Below are positions 37,452 to 46,663 of a DNA stretch of 64,000 bases, one piece after another. The notes below the pieces were generated by a model. That model was not told the DNA's origin, ran no database searches, and was given only the letters and a program-made list of their open reading frames with translations. The stretch comes from Aureispira sp. CCB-E (lineage in GTDB: Bacteria; Bacteroidota; Bacteroidia; Chitinophagales; Saprospiraceae): assembly GCF_031326345.1 (NCBI RefSeq), contig NZ_CP133671.1, positions 2,356,001 to 2,420,000 on the forward strand, read 5' to 3'. Each line of letters starts with the position of its first letter. Position 1 is the first letter of the stretch. The position numbers and the translations under genes are program-made.

Positions 37452-38594
37452 CTCAAACATTTTACTATCTAGCGAAATCTTAATACCATAGTGATTTGGG
37501 AAGAATTTCATTGCTACTTTTAGCTGTTTCTCATTTTGGAAAATGATCTCTTCTACATAAAACATCTCAATGATGTCTTTAATTAGTACTTCTGAGCATC
37601 TAAGCCGTTTTATTTCTGCACTATTTACCCAAGTATCTTTTTGGATCCATTTCCACTTTAATTTATTAAACTGTTCTATTGATTGATATATCTTTGTTTT
37701 CTTACAAGCTGCGTTCCCATCTGAAAAATAGGCATGCTCTTCAATTAATATATTAGGATTTATTTTTAAGAAGATTAATTGATGCCATCGTTTGTCTTCT
37801 TGAAGAGTTTTGAGCATAGGATTTTTGGGGTTGATATACAAAGGAACACAATCATGGATATTTAAATCAATTGCATCATAATGCTTGTCTCTCATTGAGT
37901 TTACTTCGCTATTGGAGATATCTTCCCTGAGATATCCTTTATTGTGAGCAGTTTTATGAGATAATAGGCCAAATCGAAGAATTTTAGATAAGTTCAGAAT
38001 ACTTGTCATATGGAATAATCCATCAAAGGGGAGCCTTAATAGATGTTCTTGGGGCAGCTTTGCTCTCTTTGAAATAATATACCTTTCACCACTTGATTTG
38101 ACGAAATGATTGATTTCTTTATTCAATTTAAGAAGGTGGTTTGTGTATTTCTCTAAGCGTTCGTTTTGTTCGGGCATTTTAGGGATATACGCATAACTAA
38201 TATATCTGTGAATATCAGAATATAAGAACTTGTAAAACCTTAAAATTTTGTATAGCTTATTATCATATAAATCATCGACTTTTTTGATAGTATCATTTGA
38301 AAATTTAAGAGTCAGATGGAGCATTGTATTTGATGTGTCTTTAGGTATTCGACCTAGAAGGGGGAAGGCAACTGTTGATTTATATACTCTCTTTATGGCA
38401 AAATTTATATGCTTGCTAGGAAGTTCTTCTTTGAATATTTTGGTGTAAAGTTTATTCATAGAATCTTCAATTGTATCTCTTTCCTGTAAGTTTATATACA
38501 AAAGAAATTTTCTTACACCAACGAGTTTGTTTTTAAGAAAATTACAAATTCTCAAGTAATAGTTGTCGTTATATATGTCTAAATAAGAATCCAT
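37443..38594 (-). CDS. DarT-like ADP-ribosyltransferase with N-terminal extension
   Basis: The C-terminal half of this 383-aa protein follows the DarT (DUF4433) pattern: LFHMTSILNLSKILRFGLLS, then MRDKHYD, then IHDCVPLYINPKNPM, then YFSDGNAACKKT, and RLRCSEVLIKD with the Glu expected to be catalytic. DarT enzymes attach ADP-ribose to thymine in DNA and act as toxins or phage defence. About 170 N-terminal residues of unknown fold precede it. I chose the ATG at 38594, which lies 4 bases after the stop of the upstream gene; a TTG at 38615 would overlap it. The usual macrodomain antitoxin DarG is absent; the coupled 219-aa protein may take its place. Confidence 0.75.
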   Translation of the reverse strand: MDSYLDIYNDNYYLRICNFLKNKLVGVRKFLLYINLQERDTIEDSMNKLYTKIFKEELPSKHINFAIKRVYKSTVAFPLLGRIPKDTSNTMLHLTLKFSNDTIKKVDDLYDNKLYKILRFYKFLYSDIHRYISYAYIPKMPEQNERLEKYTNHLLKLNKEINHFVKSSGERYIISKRAKLPQEHLLRLPFDGLFHMTSILNLSKILRFGLLSHKTAHNKGYLREDISNSEVNSMRDKHYDAIDLNIHDCVPLYINPKNPMLKTLQEDKRWHQLIFLKINPNILIEEHAYFSDGNAACKKTKIYQSIEQFNKLKWKWIQKDTWVNSAEIKRLRCSEVLIKDIIEMFYVEEIIFQNEKQLKVAMKFFPNHYGIKISLDSKMFELL

Positions 38595-38598
38595 CAAT

Positions 38599-39258
38599 TT
38601 ATTCAAAGTATTCAATGATTAAGGATCTATGAGGAAGTTCAATTGCAAACCTTTCAACTTCACCAAAAAAATCTAAATCTATATGGAATAGGTAATCAGG
38701 ATCATACCCCTTATAGGTGTATTTTTCGTTTTTACAGCTCAATTTATAAGCTTTTTTTGCAGAAAGATTAGGTTCTATACTAACTATTGCTTCTTCTCTA
38801 TTACTGCCAATGAAGTTTATGATTACAATTCGTTCTACATCCATCCTTTCATCAGCGATTAATTTTCCGAATTCAAATCTTTTATGTTCTGTCGCATAAA
38901 ATTTATGAGAGATTGTATAAACATCATCTATTTTCTCACCATGTTTCTCATAAAAGTATATTCTTAAAAAATCCCACATTCCTTCGAATTCAAGATTTAA
39001 GTGAAGCCCCATTAACAGTCTTTCTGCTGTTTTTTTATCAAAATCTTTAGGGAAAAGTTGTGTTGCAGCAGCAAAAAATAAGGCGGTATCCTCTTTTTCT
39101 TTGTGATAAAAAGGGTTTTCTTTTTTTTGCTTTAATAGATATAGACATGTATTATTCATCACTTCTGTTTGTATGTGTGATGGATTGAGTTTGGAAAGTC
39201 TTTGTGATAATTTTGATGCAGACTCACTTAATATTCTTGCAGCAGTATTGATATCCAT
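38599..39258 (-). CDS. Unknown protein paired with the DarT-like gene
   Basis: This 219-aa protein is encoded directly upstream of the DarT-like gene and ends 4 bases before its ATG, so the two form one leftward unit. It has a helical first part (AARILSESASKLSQRLSKLN) and a mixed second part (RIVIINFIGSNREEAIVSIE), no transmembrane segment and no macrodomain signature. I do not recognise the family. By position it could be an antitoxin, a target-sensing partner or a modifier of the ADP-ribosyltransferase. Confidence 0.65.
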   Translation of the reverse strand: MDINTAARILSESASKLSQRLSKLNPSHIQTEVMNNTCLYLLKQKKENPFYHKEKEDTALFFAAATQLFPKDFDKKTAERLLMGLHLNLEFEGMWDFLRIYFYEKHGEKIDDVYTISHKFYATEHKRFEFGKLIADERMDVERIVIINFIGSNREEAIVSIEPNLSAKKAYKLSCKNEKYTYKGYDPDYLFHIDLDFFGEVERFAIELPHRSLIIEYFE

Positions 39259-39376
39259 GAATTAATTTATATATTATCTATCAAATTGATTCTATAGAAA
39301 TAACCGAAATCTAGTGGTTTAAATAAGAAACGTTTAGAATCAAATCTTCAATTAAATATATTAAAATAATAGTAAA

Positions 39377-40351
39377 GTGGAGAAGAGTAATGACCAAAAA
39401 TTGAAAGAACTTAGTGAAAGAGAAGCTTTTTTTAAGAGTGAACGAAACTTTGCTGGATTGATAGATGTTTGCAACGAATATCTTGAGTTGGTCGATTGTG
39501 CTTATACAAGGGAACGATGTATCCCCTTAAAAGCTTATTGCCATGCAAGATTAGGAGAAGATAAAGTTGCTCAAGAGACTTTTGAAGGATATGGTTTTTT
39601 AGCGATGTTGATAGGTCAGGAAGTAATTTATCAATCTATAGCCATAGTTAATTTATTTATCCAGAAAGATCCTATTGAGTTCGATAAGTTTCATTTTAAT
39701 ACCTTATTAAGTTGGCTACGTCATGCGGAGACTTCAAAATTGGTGCAGGGAATAGTATTTGATTATGAAGATTTTTTAGGTGAGGTAGAACTTGCAAATG
39801 AATCAGGGGTAAAGGTCAGAAATAAGGAGTATACGGAAGAACTTTTAGAGATTGTTTTTGTTGGGATGTTAAGGTTCTCGGACCAAAATGTATATTATAA
39901 CAGAGCAGAAAATAAGGTATTTATGCATGTCGAGGGGTATTTCTCTGATATGCATGTTCAAAACCATAAAGCTGAAAATGAAAAACTAGCTAAAAGAATT
40001 GTTCATACCGATGCTCCTGATATTGTAGATGAAAATATTCATTTTTTATTACCAAGGTTAAGATTAATAGATTATTGTACTGCTATATTAAAACAAGCTT
40101 CTGTTTTAGAACCAATTTTAGAGAGAGCTAATAGTAAGATTTATAATGGATTGAAATATCATTATGAAGATTTAGAGATAAGCGATATCTCTATGACTGA
40201 CCATAATATTCCAGAGTATTATAAAGTAATGTTTAATTCTTTAGAGGAGGTTGGTTTAAAAGAAAGTGAATTAACAGAAATATTGACTGATGCTCAAAAT
40301 GATATTGCTAGAAATTGGTTAGAAGAGATCAATAGCGATAAAGATTTTTAA
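39377..40351 (+). CDS. Unknown helical protein, TPR-like start
   Basis: The reading frame has a stop 15 bases before the GTG at 39377 and no early ATG, so GTG is the likely start of this 324-aa protein. The first 75 residues (SEREAFFKSERNFAGLIDVC, LKAYCHARLGEDKVAQE) look like two TPR-like helical pairs; the rest is acidic and helical. It has no signal peptide and no recognised enzyme motif. It is divergent from the DarT-like unit and followed by the tail of the WYL region. Its function is unknown; it may be a stand-alone island passenger. Confidence 0.65.
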   Translation: MEKSNDQKLKELSEREAFFKSERNFAGLIDVCNEYLELVDCAYTRERCIPLKAYCHARLGEDKVAQETFEGYGFLAMLIGQEVIYQSIAIVNLFIQKDPIEFDKFHFNTLLSWLRHAETSKLVQGIVFDYEDFLGEVELANESGVKVRNKEYTEELLEIVFVGMLRFSDQNVYYNRAENKVFMHVEGYFSDMHVQNHKAENEKLAKRIVHTDAPDIVDENIHFLLPRLRLIDYCTAILKQASVLEPILERANSKIYNGLKYHYEDLEISDISMTDHNIPEYYKVMFNSLEEVGLKESELTEILTDAQNDIARNWLEEINSDKDF

Positions 40352-40355
40352 GTTA

Positions 40356-40592
40356 TTATTTCTCTGTAAAGACTACCCTCAGGACAAGACGTACTCCCAA
40401 AATCAGGATGACCATAAACTTGAAGAGGTTGGGTAAGCATCTTACGAAGATGATTTCTATATCTGAACCATCTCCACTATTATTGCCACTACTAAAGCTA
40501 TTGTCATTATTTCCAAATAGGAATTGAATCTGCTCTGCGGTTAGTCCAGGGTTTTGCCCTGATACATCGTTTCGACCTGTTAATGTGTTAAT
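40356..40592 (-). CDS. Possible small membrane protein, no standard start codon
   Basis: The frame downstream of the WYL gene is open for about 85 codons and would end in a hydrophobic helix (FKFMVILILGVRLVLRVVF). It has no ATG, GTG or TTG near its beginning. An ATT at 40590-40592 follows AGGAG with seven bases between, which could serve as an unusual start. The middle (SFSSGNNSGDGSD) is a flexible Gly/Ser linker. It could instead be a decayed gene. Nothing else explains this 268-base gap. Confidence 0.25.
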   Translation of the reverse strand: MNTLTGRNDVSGQNPGLTAEQIQFLFGNNDNSFSSGNNSGDGSDIEIIFVRCLPNLFKFMVILILGVRLVLRVVFTEK

Positions 40593-40619
40593 GGAGTATC
40601 TCCTGTTGTATTAGTATTC

Positions 40620-41633
40620 TTAATACCTTTCTAGATTGGCTTTTAAGCGATCTATTATTTTATTCTTAATCATTTGGGGACCAAGAATTTTTATTTTTTC
40701 TCCAAAAGATAGTAATAGACGCTCAAGTTCGTAATTAGGAAAAACTTTAATGGAAATCACAATGTTTTTATTATCTAAAATTTCCTTCTTTTTCTGAGTT
40801 GGGTGAATGGGCTTAGTCAGAATGTATGGTGCAAGATCACTTGAGACTTCGAAAATGATTTCTTCTTGATTTTCGTATGGCTTTTTAGTTACTCCAATTA
40901 TATCATAAAAATAATCATCTTCCCAGTTGAATTCAAAGAGATCATATTTCTCATCAAGCTCTTTGATGGCAACTATTCTATCTAATGCCAAATTCCATGT
41001 GTAGATTTCTTTTTCTTGGTGTTTCCCAAATGTAAACCACCTGTTATTATATTGTTTTAAGATGTAAGGGTGAAAGATTAAGTCATAGGACACCTGGCTT
41101 TTAAAGTCTTTATAATTGACTTTCAATACCCTTTCGTTCACAATAGCATTAAAGATAGGTTCAATGAATTGAATCCCTGTATAATCAATGTTGGATTCAA
41201 AAATTATTATTTGTTTCTCATTGTTAGAAAGGCTTAGTCGATCATTCAGTAGCGGTATTATTTCGTTAATCCATTCAAATTGAGGAAGCCCACTAAACCT
41301 AGAAAGAACTAATAAGGCTGATTTGATACTTTCAGATTCTTGCAAGCTTAATGGACTATTTCTTATTGAATCACTCTTATCAGCATAGCGATAGTATTTC
41401 TTTTTTCCATCTTGATGCCTCACAAGATCTATCCCAAAACTTTCTTCGCTTTCCATAAATCTAATGTCCTTATAGAGTTGGGTTTTTCCTATACTACTAT
41501 CAACCCCGTTAATTTCATATAACGCTTTATTTATTTCTTCTATTAAGTCTTGCCAGTAAAATTTCCTACCAAAATTACTGAAACATTTATCTAATACTTG
41601 ATATCTGAGATAGGCGTTTTTATTGATAGGCAT
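40620..41633 (-). CDS. WYL-domain transcriptional regulator
   Basis: This 337-aa protein has an N-terminal winged helix-turn-helix region (KNAYLRYQVLDKCFSN, then IGKTQLYKDIRFME) and a WYL domain with NRWFTFGKHQ and WNLALDRIVAI, followed by a C-terminal WCX-type part. WYL regulators of this type (BrxR, CapW) repress phage-defence operons and respond to nucleic acid ligands. I prefer the ATG at 41633; an upstream ATG at 41696 would put the coding region inside the operator at 41688-41710. The operator lies 55 bases upstream, between this gene and the rightward helicase gene, so autoregulation and control of the neighbour are likely. The same operator at 22188 suggests control of the chaperone operon too. 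Confidence 0.85.
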   Translation of the reverse strand: MPINKNAYLRYQVLDKCFSNFGRKFYWQDLIEEINKALYEINGVDSSIGKTQLYKDIRFMESEESFGIDLVRHQDGKKKYYRYADKSDSIRNSPLSLQESESIKSALLVLSRFSGLPQFEWINEIIPLLNDRLSLSNNEKQIIIFESNIDYTGIQFIEPIFNAIVNERVLKVNYKDFKSQVSYDLIFHPYILKQYNNRWFTFGKHQEKEIYTWNLALDRIVAIKELDEKYDLFEFNWEDDYFYDIIGVTKKPYENQEEIIFEVSSDLAPYILTKPIHPTQKKKEILDNKNIVISIKVFPNYELERLLLSFGEKIKILGPQMIKNKIIDRLKANLERY

Positions 41634-41687
41634 ATTGACTGAAGTTGTTTTATGAGATAAAAGAGTGTGGAAATTAATAAAATATTT

Positions 41688-41710
41688 CCTGTACACAAAG
41701 AGTGCACAAG
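41688..41710. promoter_or_regulatory. Palindromic 23-bp operator, copy 2 (WYL / helicase intergenic)
   Basis: The left arm CCTGTACAC, the spacer AAAGAG and the right arm TGCACAAG match the copy at 22188 in 19 of 23 bases, with the same arm and spacer lengths. It sits between divergent genes, 55 bases from the WYL start and 39 bases from the helicase start, and ends 7 bases before a TAnnTTTG element. This is the normal place for a self-regulated WYL repressor site. Confidence 0.72.
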
Positions 41711-41717
41711 AGAAAAA

Positions 41718-41725
41718 TACTTTTG
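41718..41725 (+). promoter_or_regulatory. Bacteroidota -7 promoter element for the RecD-like helicase gene
   Basis: TACTTTTG is an exact TAnnTTTG match. It starts 8 bases after the operator end, as does the element at 22218. The operator would cover the -33 region. Transcription would begin near 41732, giving a leader of about 18 bases before the ATG at 41750. Confidence 0.6.
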
Positions 41726-41749
41726 TATTATACTCAAAAATATAGACTC

Positions 41750-43084
41750 ATGGCAGCAGATTTTTCAAAGACTCTAGGATTTACACCAAATACTAATCAA
41801 GAGAATGCTCTTAATAGAATTGTAAGTTTTATTAATTCAGAGAATGATGTGTTTATTCTAAAAGGATCTGCTGGTACAGGCAAAACTTCAATAGTAAAGG
41901 CTATAACATCCTACTTAACAGAGAAAGATATTAACTTTCAAATTGGAGCTCCAACAGGAAGGGCTGCTATGATTATAGGTGAAAAGACCCAGCAAGTCTC
42001 AAAAACCTTACATAGCCAAATCTATATTCCAGAGAAAGTAGAGAATGGAGGCGTACGATTTGATAGAAAGGAGAATAAGGAAAAAGATTTGACAATTTTC
42101 TTGGTTGATGAGGCCTCTATGGTTAGTGATCAAATAAGCAAGAGTAATAACTTTTTTGTTACTAAGCCCTTACTGGAAGAATACATTGATTTTGTAAAGC
42201 AGGGGAACCCATCTAATAAAATTATTTTTATTGGAGATAGGTATCAATTACCTCCAGTAAAACAAGATTTCTCCCCCGCACTAAAAGCAAAATATTTATA
42301 CGATAAGTATAGCCTTAGTTGTGTGGAATATGAATTGACTAAGGTTATGCGTCAAGGAGCAGGATCAAGTATTCTCAAAACTGCAACCTCGTTACGTGAT
42401 TTGATGAGCAAAGGAATAATGAGAGGAAATGTATCTATTCAGCGAGAGAAGTATCCATCCAAGGCTTTGAAAAAATATCTTTCAGTCTTTGACAATAATA
42501 GTATTGATAAGGTAATTGCTATTTGCTCGTCAAATAAAGATGTAGACTACTGGAATCGTTGGATTAGAAGAGAGCTTGGAATTGCAGATAGAAAATTGTC
42601 TGTGGGGGATTTTGTTGCGACCCAAACAAGTTGGCTCAATAAAGAAGGACAGTTTGTTTGTAAAGGGGAATATGGTAGAATCCTTAATGTAGATCCTTCT
42701 AGTGAAAAATATGCACTTTTGGATTTTGTAAATGCAGATATTGAATTCATTGGGTCTAGTGGTTCTCGTAAAATAGTATCTACTAAAATTCTTTTAGATT
42801 CGCTTGACACTAAATATGGTATCCTTGAAGAGCAGCAGGAGAAATATCTATATGCTGAAGCAATGAAGCATAATGCTGATTTTAGAACATCTCAGAATCC
42901 ATCTGATGATAAATATATCGGAGCTCTACGTCTAAAACATGCTTATGCTACTACTTGTCATAAAGCTCAAGGTGGTGAATGGGAAAATGTACTGATTCAT
43001 CCCTGGAGGCTAGAAAGTAATTTGCAGTGGGCTTATACCGCAATAACAAGGGCTAAGGAAAATGTATATTCCTATTGTGCATAA
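41750..43084 (+). CDS. RecD-like SF1 helicase
   Basis: The protein is 444 aa from the ATG at 41750; a GTG at 41702 lies inside the operator and is unlikely. Motif I is KGSAGTGKTS (near residue 39), motif Ia GAPTGRAAM, motif II FLVDEASMVSD, motif III FIGDRYQLPPV, and the C-terminal motif TTCHKAQGGEWENV ends in YTAITRAKENV. This is the RecD/TraA-like helicase core without the N-terminal domain of RecD2. Such helicases move 5' to 3' on DNA. It is read away from the WYL gene under the shared operator, so it is probably a defence or repair gene that is switched on when WYL repression is lifted. No nuclease domain is seen. Confidence 0.88.
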   Translation: MAADFSKTLGFTPNTNQENALNRIVSFINSENDVFILKGSAGTGKTSIVKAITSYLTEKDINFQIGAPTGRAAMIIGEKTQQVSKTLHSQIYIPEKVENGGVRFDRKENKEKDLTIFLVDEASMVSDQISKSNNFFVTKPLLEEYIDFVKQGNPSNKIIFIGDRYQLPPVKQDFSPALKAKYLYDKYSLSCVEYELTKVMRQGAGSSILKTATSLRDLMSKGIMRGNVSIQREKYPSKALKKYLSVFDNNSIDKVIAICSSNKDVDYWNRWIRRELGIADRKLSVGDFVATQTSWLNKEGQFVCKGEYGRILNVDPSSEKYALLDFVNADIEFIGSSGSRKIVSTKILLDSLDTKYGILEEQQEKYLYAEAMKHNADFRTSQNPSDDKYIGALRLKHAYATTCHKAQGGEWENVLIHPWRLESNLQWAYTAITRAKENVYSYCA

Positions 43085-43334
43085 TTAAACCAAAAACCCC
43101 AATTCTTTATAGGATTAAAAAGAAAGAATATATAGCAAAAAGTATTTTTTTTGTTAAAAATCAGTGGTTTATGGCTAGGTTTATTCTAAAGGGAGAGCTG
43201 AAATATCTTTAGAAAAGATTAAGACAAATTTTCATGTAAAGCAATATTTTCTATAAATTCGTTACTGCGTGGTACTTCGTGAGATCGCTAGCACACCTCT
43301 AACTATTGTTATTTCTAACCTCCAAATTACTCCA

Positions 43335-44702
43335 ATGATAACCTCTCTGTTTCGCTTTATTGTTCGAATCGCCATTCGCATTTTTTTTCGAAAAATAACG
43401 GTTACCAATTTAGACGTTCTACCTAAAGAAGGTCCCCTGATTGTTGCAGCTAATCATCCCAGTACTTTTATGGATGCTTCTGTTATCGGCAGTTTTCTGT
43501 ATCAAAAACCTCGATTTTTAGTCAAAGCTTCTTTGTTTAATACAACTTTTAACAAATGGCTGCTGACGAGTATGCGAGCGATACCCGTACAGCGTGCACA
43601 AGATAGCTTAGATGGTCAAGTGGATACCAGCTTTTTATTTTCCAAATGTTTTGAACGGTTGGCAGCAGGGGATACCATTCTAATTTTTCCAGAAGGAGTG
43701 AGCAAACATGGGCGACAATTGCACAAAATAAAAACGGGTGCTGCGAGAATTGCTTTGGGCGCAGAAGCAGCAAAGGAGTTTAACTTAGGCGTAAAAATAG
43801 TAACCATTGGACTCAACTATTCTAATCCACGGCTTTTTCGGAGCGATTTGTATTTGACCATCAAGGAGCCTATTGATGTGCGTGCTTGGAAAGAACTTTA
43901 TAACAAAGATGAACGAGATGCTGTTGCTGCTTTAACTCAAAAAATTAAAAATCAATTGCACGAACAGATTATTACAACGCAAGATGCAGAGGAAGATAAT
44001 TTGCTAGAACAGATTGAAGATGTCTACAAAGGGCGATTGTTAGAAAAGTTTGGTTGGGATAAGAAAAATGCTGAAGCTAATTTTCAAGCAACCAAAGGAA
44101 TGGAGGAAGCACTACGTTATTTCAAAGAAACAGATGCCAATCGTGTTGCCCAATTAAAAAATAAACTAGAAAGCTATTTTCACAATCTAAATCAGTTGTG
44201 TTTAAATGATGATTTATTTGAGCATAGTCATGAGCGGCGATCTTTTTTAGTTGCAGGTTTAAAGCATAGTATGTATCTAATATTGGGATTTCCAGTTTGG
44301 TTATATGGACTCATCAACAACTATTTACCCTATACCTTGCCCTCTAGGTGTGCCTATCTAATAACCAAAGATGAAGAATACATTGCGCCCATTATGATGT
44401 TTATAGGGATTCTTACATTTCCTCTTTTTTATACCCTACAAGTTTGGGGGATACAAAAATATATGGGCATAGAATGGCTTACTTTTGTATACGCTTTGTC
44501 GTTGCCTTTGACGGGCTTTTTTACTTTGGCGTATTGGCAAGATGTACAAAATACTAACGATCAATGGACGTTATTTTCAAAGTTCTACAACAAAAGTGAT
44601 TTGGTCTCAGAGCTCATCCAGCAACGTAGTGATATTGTACAAGTCTTGGATCAAGCAAAGCAGGAATATTTGTTGATTTTGGGAATGGAGGAGGATGCGT
44701 GA
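43335..44702 (+). CDS. 1-acyl-glycerol-3-phosphate acyltransferase-like membrane protein
   Basis: The PlsC motifs are present: NHPSTFMD (NHxxxxD, near residue 40), a VKASLFNTTF segment, FPEGVSKHGRQL (near 118) and a Pro-containing late motif. The enzyme would transfer an acyl group to a lysophospholipid at the inner membrane. The protein is 455 aa from the ATG at 43335, longer than PlsC (about 245), because of a helical segment and hydrophobic helices near residues 320-395 (HSMYLILGFPVWLYGLI, MMFIGILTFPLFYTL). The GTG at 43269 is possible but has no support. The island genes end before it, and this looks like the start of ordinary chromosome. Confidence 0.85.
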   Translation: MITSLFRFIVRIAIRIFFRKITVTNLDVLPKEGPLIVAANHPSTFMDASVIGSFLYQKPRFLVKASLFNTTFNKWLLTSMRAIPVQRAQDSLDGQVDTSFLFSKCFERLAAGDTILIFPEGVSKHGRQLHKIKTGAARIALGAEAAKEFNLGVKIVTIGLNYSNPRLFRSDLYLTIKEPIDVRAWKELYNKDERDAVAALTQKIKNQLHEQIITTQDAEEDNLLEQIEDVYKGRLLEKFGWDKKNAEANFQATKGMEEALRYFKETDANRVAQLKNKLESYFHNLNQLCLNDDLFEHSHERRSFLVAGLKHSMYLILGFPVWLYGLINNYLPYTLPSRCAYLITKDEEYIAPIMMFIGILTFPLFYTLQVWGIQKYMGIEWLTFVYALSLPLTGFFTLAYWQDVQNTNDQWTLFSKFYNKSDLVSELIQQRSDIVQVLDQAKQEYLLILGMEEDA

Positions 44703-44858
44703 GATAGGGTTCTTCAATGGCTTTAGCAGTGAAACAAACGAAGTTCATGAAATAAATAGTACAGAATAGCTTCTTGCATAATTTAAAAAATAATTAGAAC
44801 GCTTGTTGCAGAGATGTTGTACGAGTGTGAAATTTTGTTTATTTCTTATTATGAAAAA

Positions 44859-46592
44859 ATGAAAACACCACAAGAAATACAAGGATTTGAATCTCAAATT
44901 GATGCTGTTATTTTGCAGAGAGGAAGGAATTATTATGAGAATGGAAATATAATAGAAGTAACAGAATTAACGACAGACACCTTTGAGGCCGTTGTTGCAG
45001 GTTCTTATAATTATAAAGTAACCGTTGAATTGGTTGGAGACGAAATTATAGATTATACTTGTGATTGTCCTTATGATATGGGACCAATTTGCAAGCATAT
45101 TGTAGCGACGTTGTCTTATCTGAAGGAAATGAAAGGACTGGAGGTAATCGAGGAGGAGATAGAGAAGCCAAGCCCCGAAATTTCAAAAGAGAAACCTAAA
45201 AAGCCCAAAAAAAAGAGAAAGACCGCCCAAGAAAAAATAGAGCATTTATTGAAAGAAGTGTCTGAGGATGATTTAAAGGCATTTGTCTTAAAACGAGCAC
45301 TGGAGGACAGCCATTTTAGGCGTTTGTTAGAGCTGTCTTTTGTTCTCCAAAAGGATCAATTGTCTGCGTCTTTTTATAAAAAGCAAATCAGGGTAATTTT
45401 AACCGCCGCCAAAGATAGAGCAGGCTTTATTGATTGGAGAGCGGTTAGAAGTGTTCATAAGCCAATTGTGCAAATTTTGAACAAAGGACATGAGCAACTG
45501 GAACAACAGCATTTTTACAATGCTTTTTTGATAGGAAAAGCTGTTTTGGAAGAGATGATAGCGGCATTGAATTTTGCGGATGATAGCGATGGAGGTATTG
45601 GAAATCTTGTTTATATGGCATCCGATCTTTTGAGGGAGCTTAGCAAAGTAAGATTGCCCCAAAAAACACGGAAGGCATTTTTTGATTATAGCTTGAAAGC
45701 GTTTGATAAGGAAAAATTCTGGGGATGGGACTGGCATTGGGATGTGTTAGAGTTTGCTGCTGAATTATTTGAAAGTGCAAAAGAGGCAGAGCAATTGATG
45801 TTGGTCATTGATAAAAAGAATTATAAAGATTATCATTTGGAGATGATTCAAAAAATCAAATATGAGTTAATTGAAAAAATAGAGGGCGTTGAACAAGCCA
45901 ATGCTTACTTGGAACAACATATACAAAATTCTAGATTAAGAACAATAGCTTTGGAAAAGGCTTTTGGGCAAGAAGATTATCAACGGGTGATTGAGTTGGC
46001 AAAAAATGGCATTGAGCAAGACGAACGTAGTAAACCAGGCTTAGCAAACGGATGGAGAAAATGGCTTTTGAAGACAGCGCAAGCTCAAGAGGATAGGGAG
46101 GCAATCATAACCTATGCTCGATATTTCTTCTTAGATCGTGCTAGCTCTCAAGAGGAATCTTATCAATTATTAAAACAAACCATTCCTGTGGATGATTGGT
46201 TGGTTTTTGTAGAGAATTTAATTGCCGATGTAATGGCTTTGCGCAGTTGGTATAAAAGAGAATGCTTGGAATATATCTATATAGAAGAAAAACGCTGGGC
46301 AAGTTTGTTAGAACTATTAAAAACGGAGCGTAGCTTTGATTTATTAAAGCGGTATGAGCCTTACTTGAAAAAGGCATATAGCGAGGATTTAGTAGCTTTA
46401 TACGAACAAGAAATTGTGGATTATTCCCAATGTAATGTAGGGCGAGGAAGTTATCAGATTATTTGTCAAAATATTCGTAGAATTCAAAAATTAGGAGCGG
46501 CAGCTAAGGCGGCGGAACTGATTGATTATTTGCGCATGACTTATCCCCAACGCCCTGCTTTGTTGGATGAATTGAATAAGCTACCTAATTAA
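44859..46592 (+). CDS. SWIM zinc-finger protein
   Basis: This 577-aa protein has a SWIM motif near residues 68-80, CDCPYDMGPICKH (CxC...CxH), which binds zinc and mediates protein or DNA contacts. A Lys/Pro-rich linker follows (PKKPKKKRKTAQEK), then about 400 residues of helical repeats with TPR/HEAT character. The ATG at 44859 matches the family start better than the ATG at 44814. Stand-alone SWIM proteins of this kind are common in Bacteroidota and their role is unknown. A strong hairpin ends the transcript. Confidence 0.8.
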   Translation: MKTPQEIQGFESQIDAVILQRGRNYYENGNIIEVTELTTDTFEAVVAGSYNYKVTVELVGDEIIDYTCDCPYDMGPICKHIVATLSYLKEMKGLEVIEEEIEKPSPEISKEKPKKPKKKRKTAQEKIEHLLKEVSEDDLKAFVLKRALEDSHFRRLLELSFVLQKDQLSASFYKKQIRVILTAAKDRAGFIDWRAVRSVHKPIVQILNKGHEQLEQQHFYNAFLIGKAVLEEMIAALNFADDSDGGIGNLVYMASDLLRELSKVRLPQKTRKAFFDYSLKAFDKEKFWGWDWHWDVLEFAAELFESAKEAEQLMLVIDKKNYKDYHLEMIQKIKYELIEKIEGVEQANAYLEQHIQNSRLRTIALEKAFGQEDYQRVIELAKNGIEQDERSKPGLANGWRKWLLKTAQAQEDREAIITYARYFFLDRASSQEESYQLLKQTIPVDDWLVFVENLIADVMALRSWYKRECLEYIYIEEKRWASLLELLKTERSFDLLKRYEPYLKKAYSEDLVALYEQEIVDYSQCNVGRGSYQIICQNIRRIQKLGAAAKAAELIDYLRMTYPQRPALLDELNKLPN

Positions 46593-46617
46593 GTCGAAAA
46601 GATTTGTAGCAACGAAA

Positions 46618-46645
46618 AAACTCGCTCTCAAATTGAGGCGAGTTT
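46618..46645. terminator. Bidirectional hairpin terminator
   Basis: AAACTCGC pairs with GCGAGTTT around a smaller CTC/GAG pairing. On the minus strand the stem is followed by six T, so it serves the leftward lysine-rich gene well; on the plus strand a shorter T run follows and it closes the SWIM gene. Confidence 0.8.
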
Positions 46646-46663
46646 CTATTTTTAAAAAAAAGA

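Noticed and set aside
37443-38615. TTG start at 38615 for the DarT-like gene
   Set aside because: It would overlap the upstream gene, and an ATG at 38594 lies just after that gene's stop.
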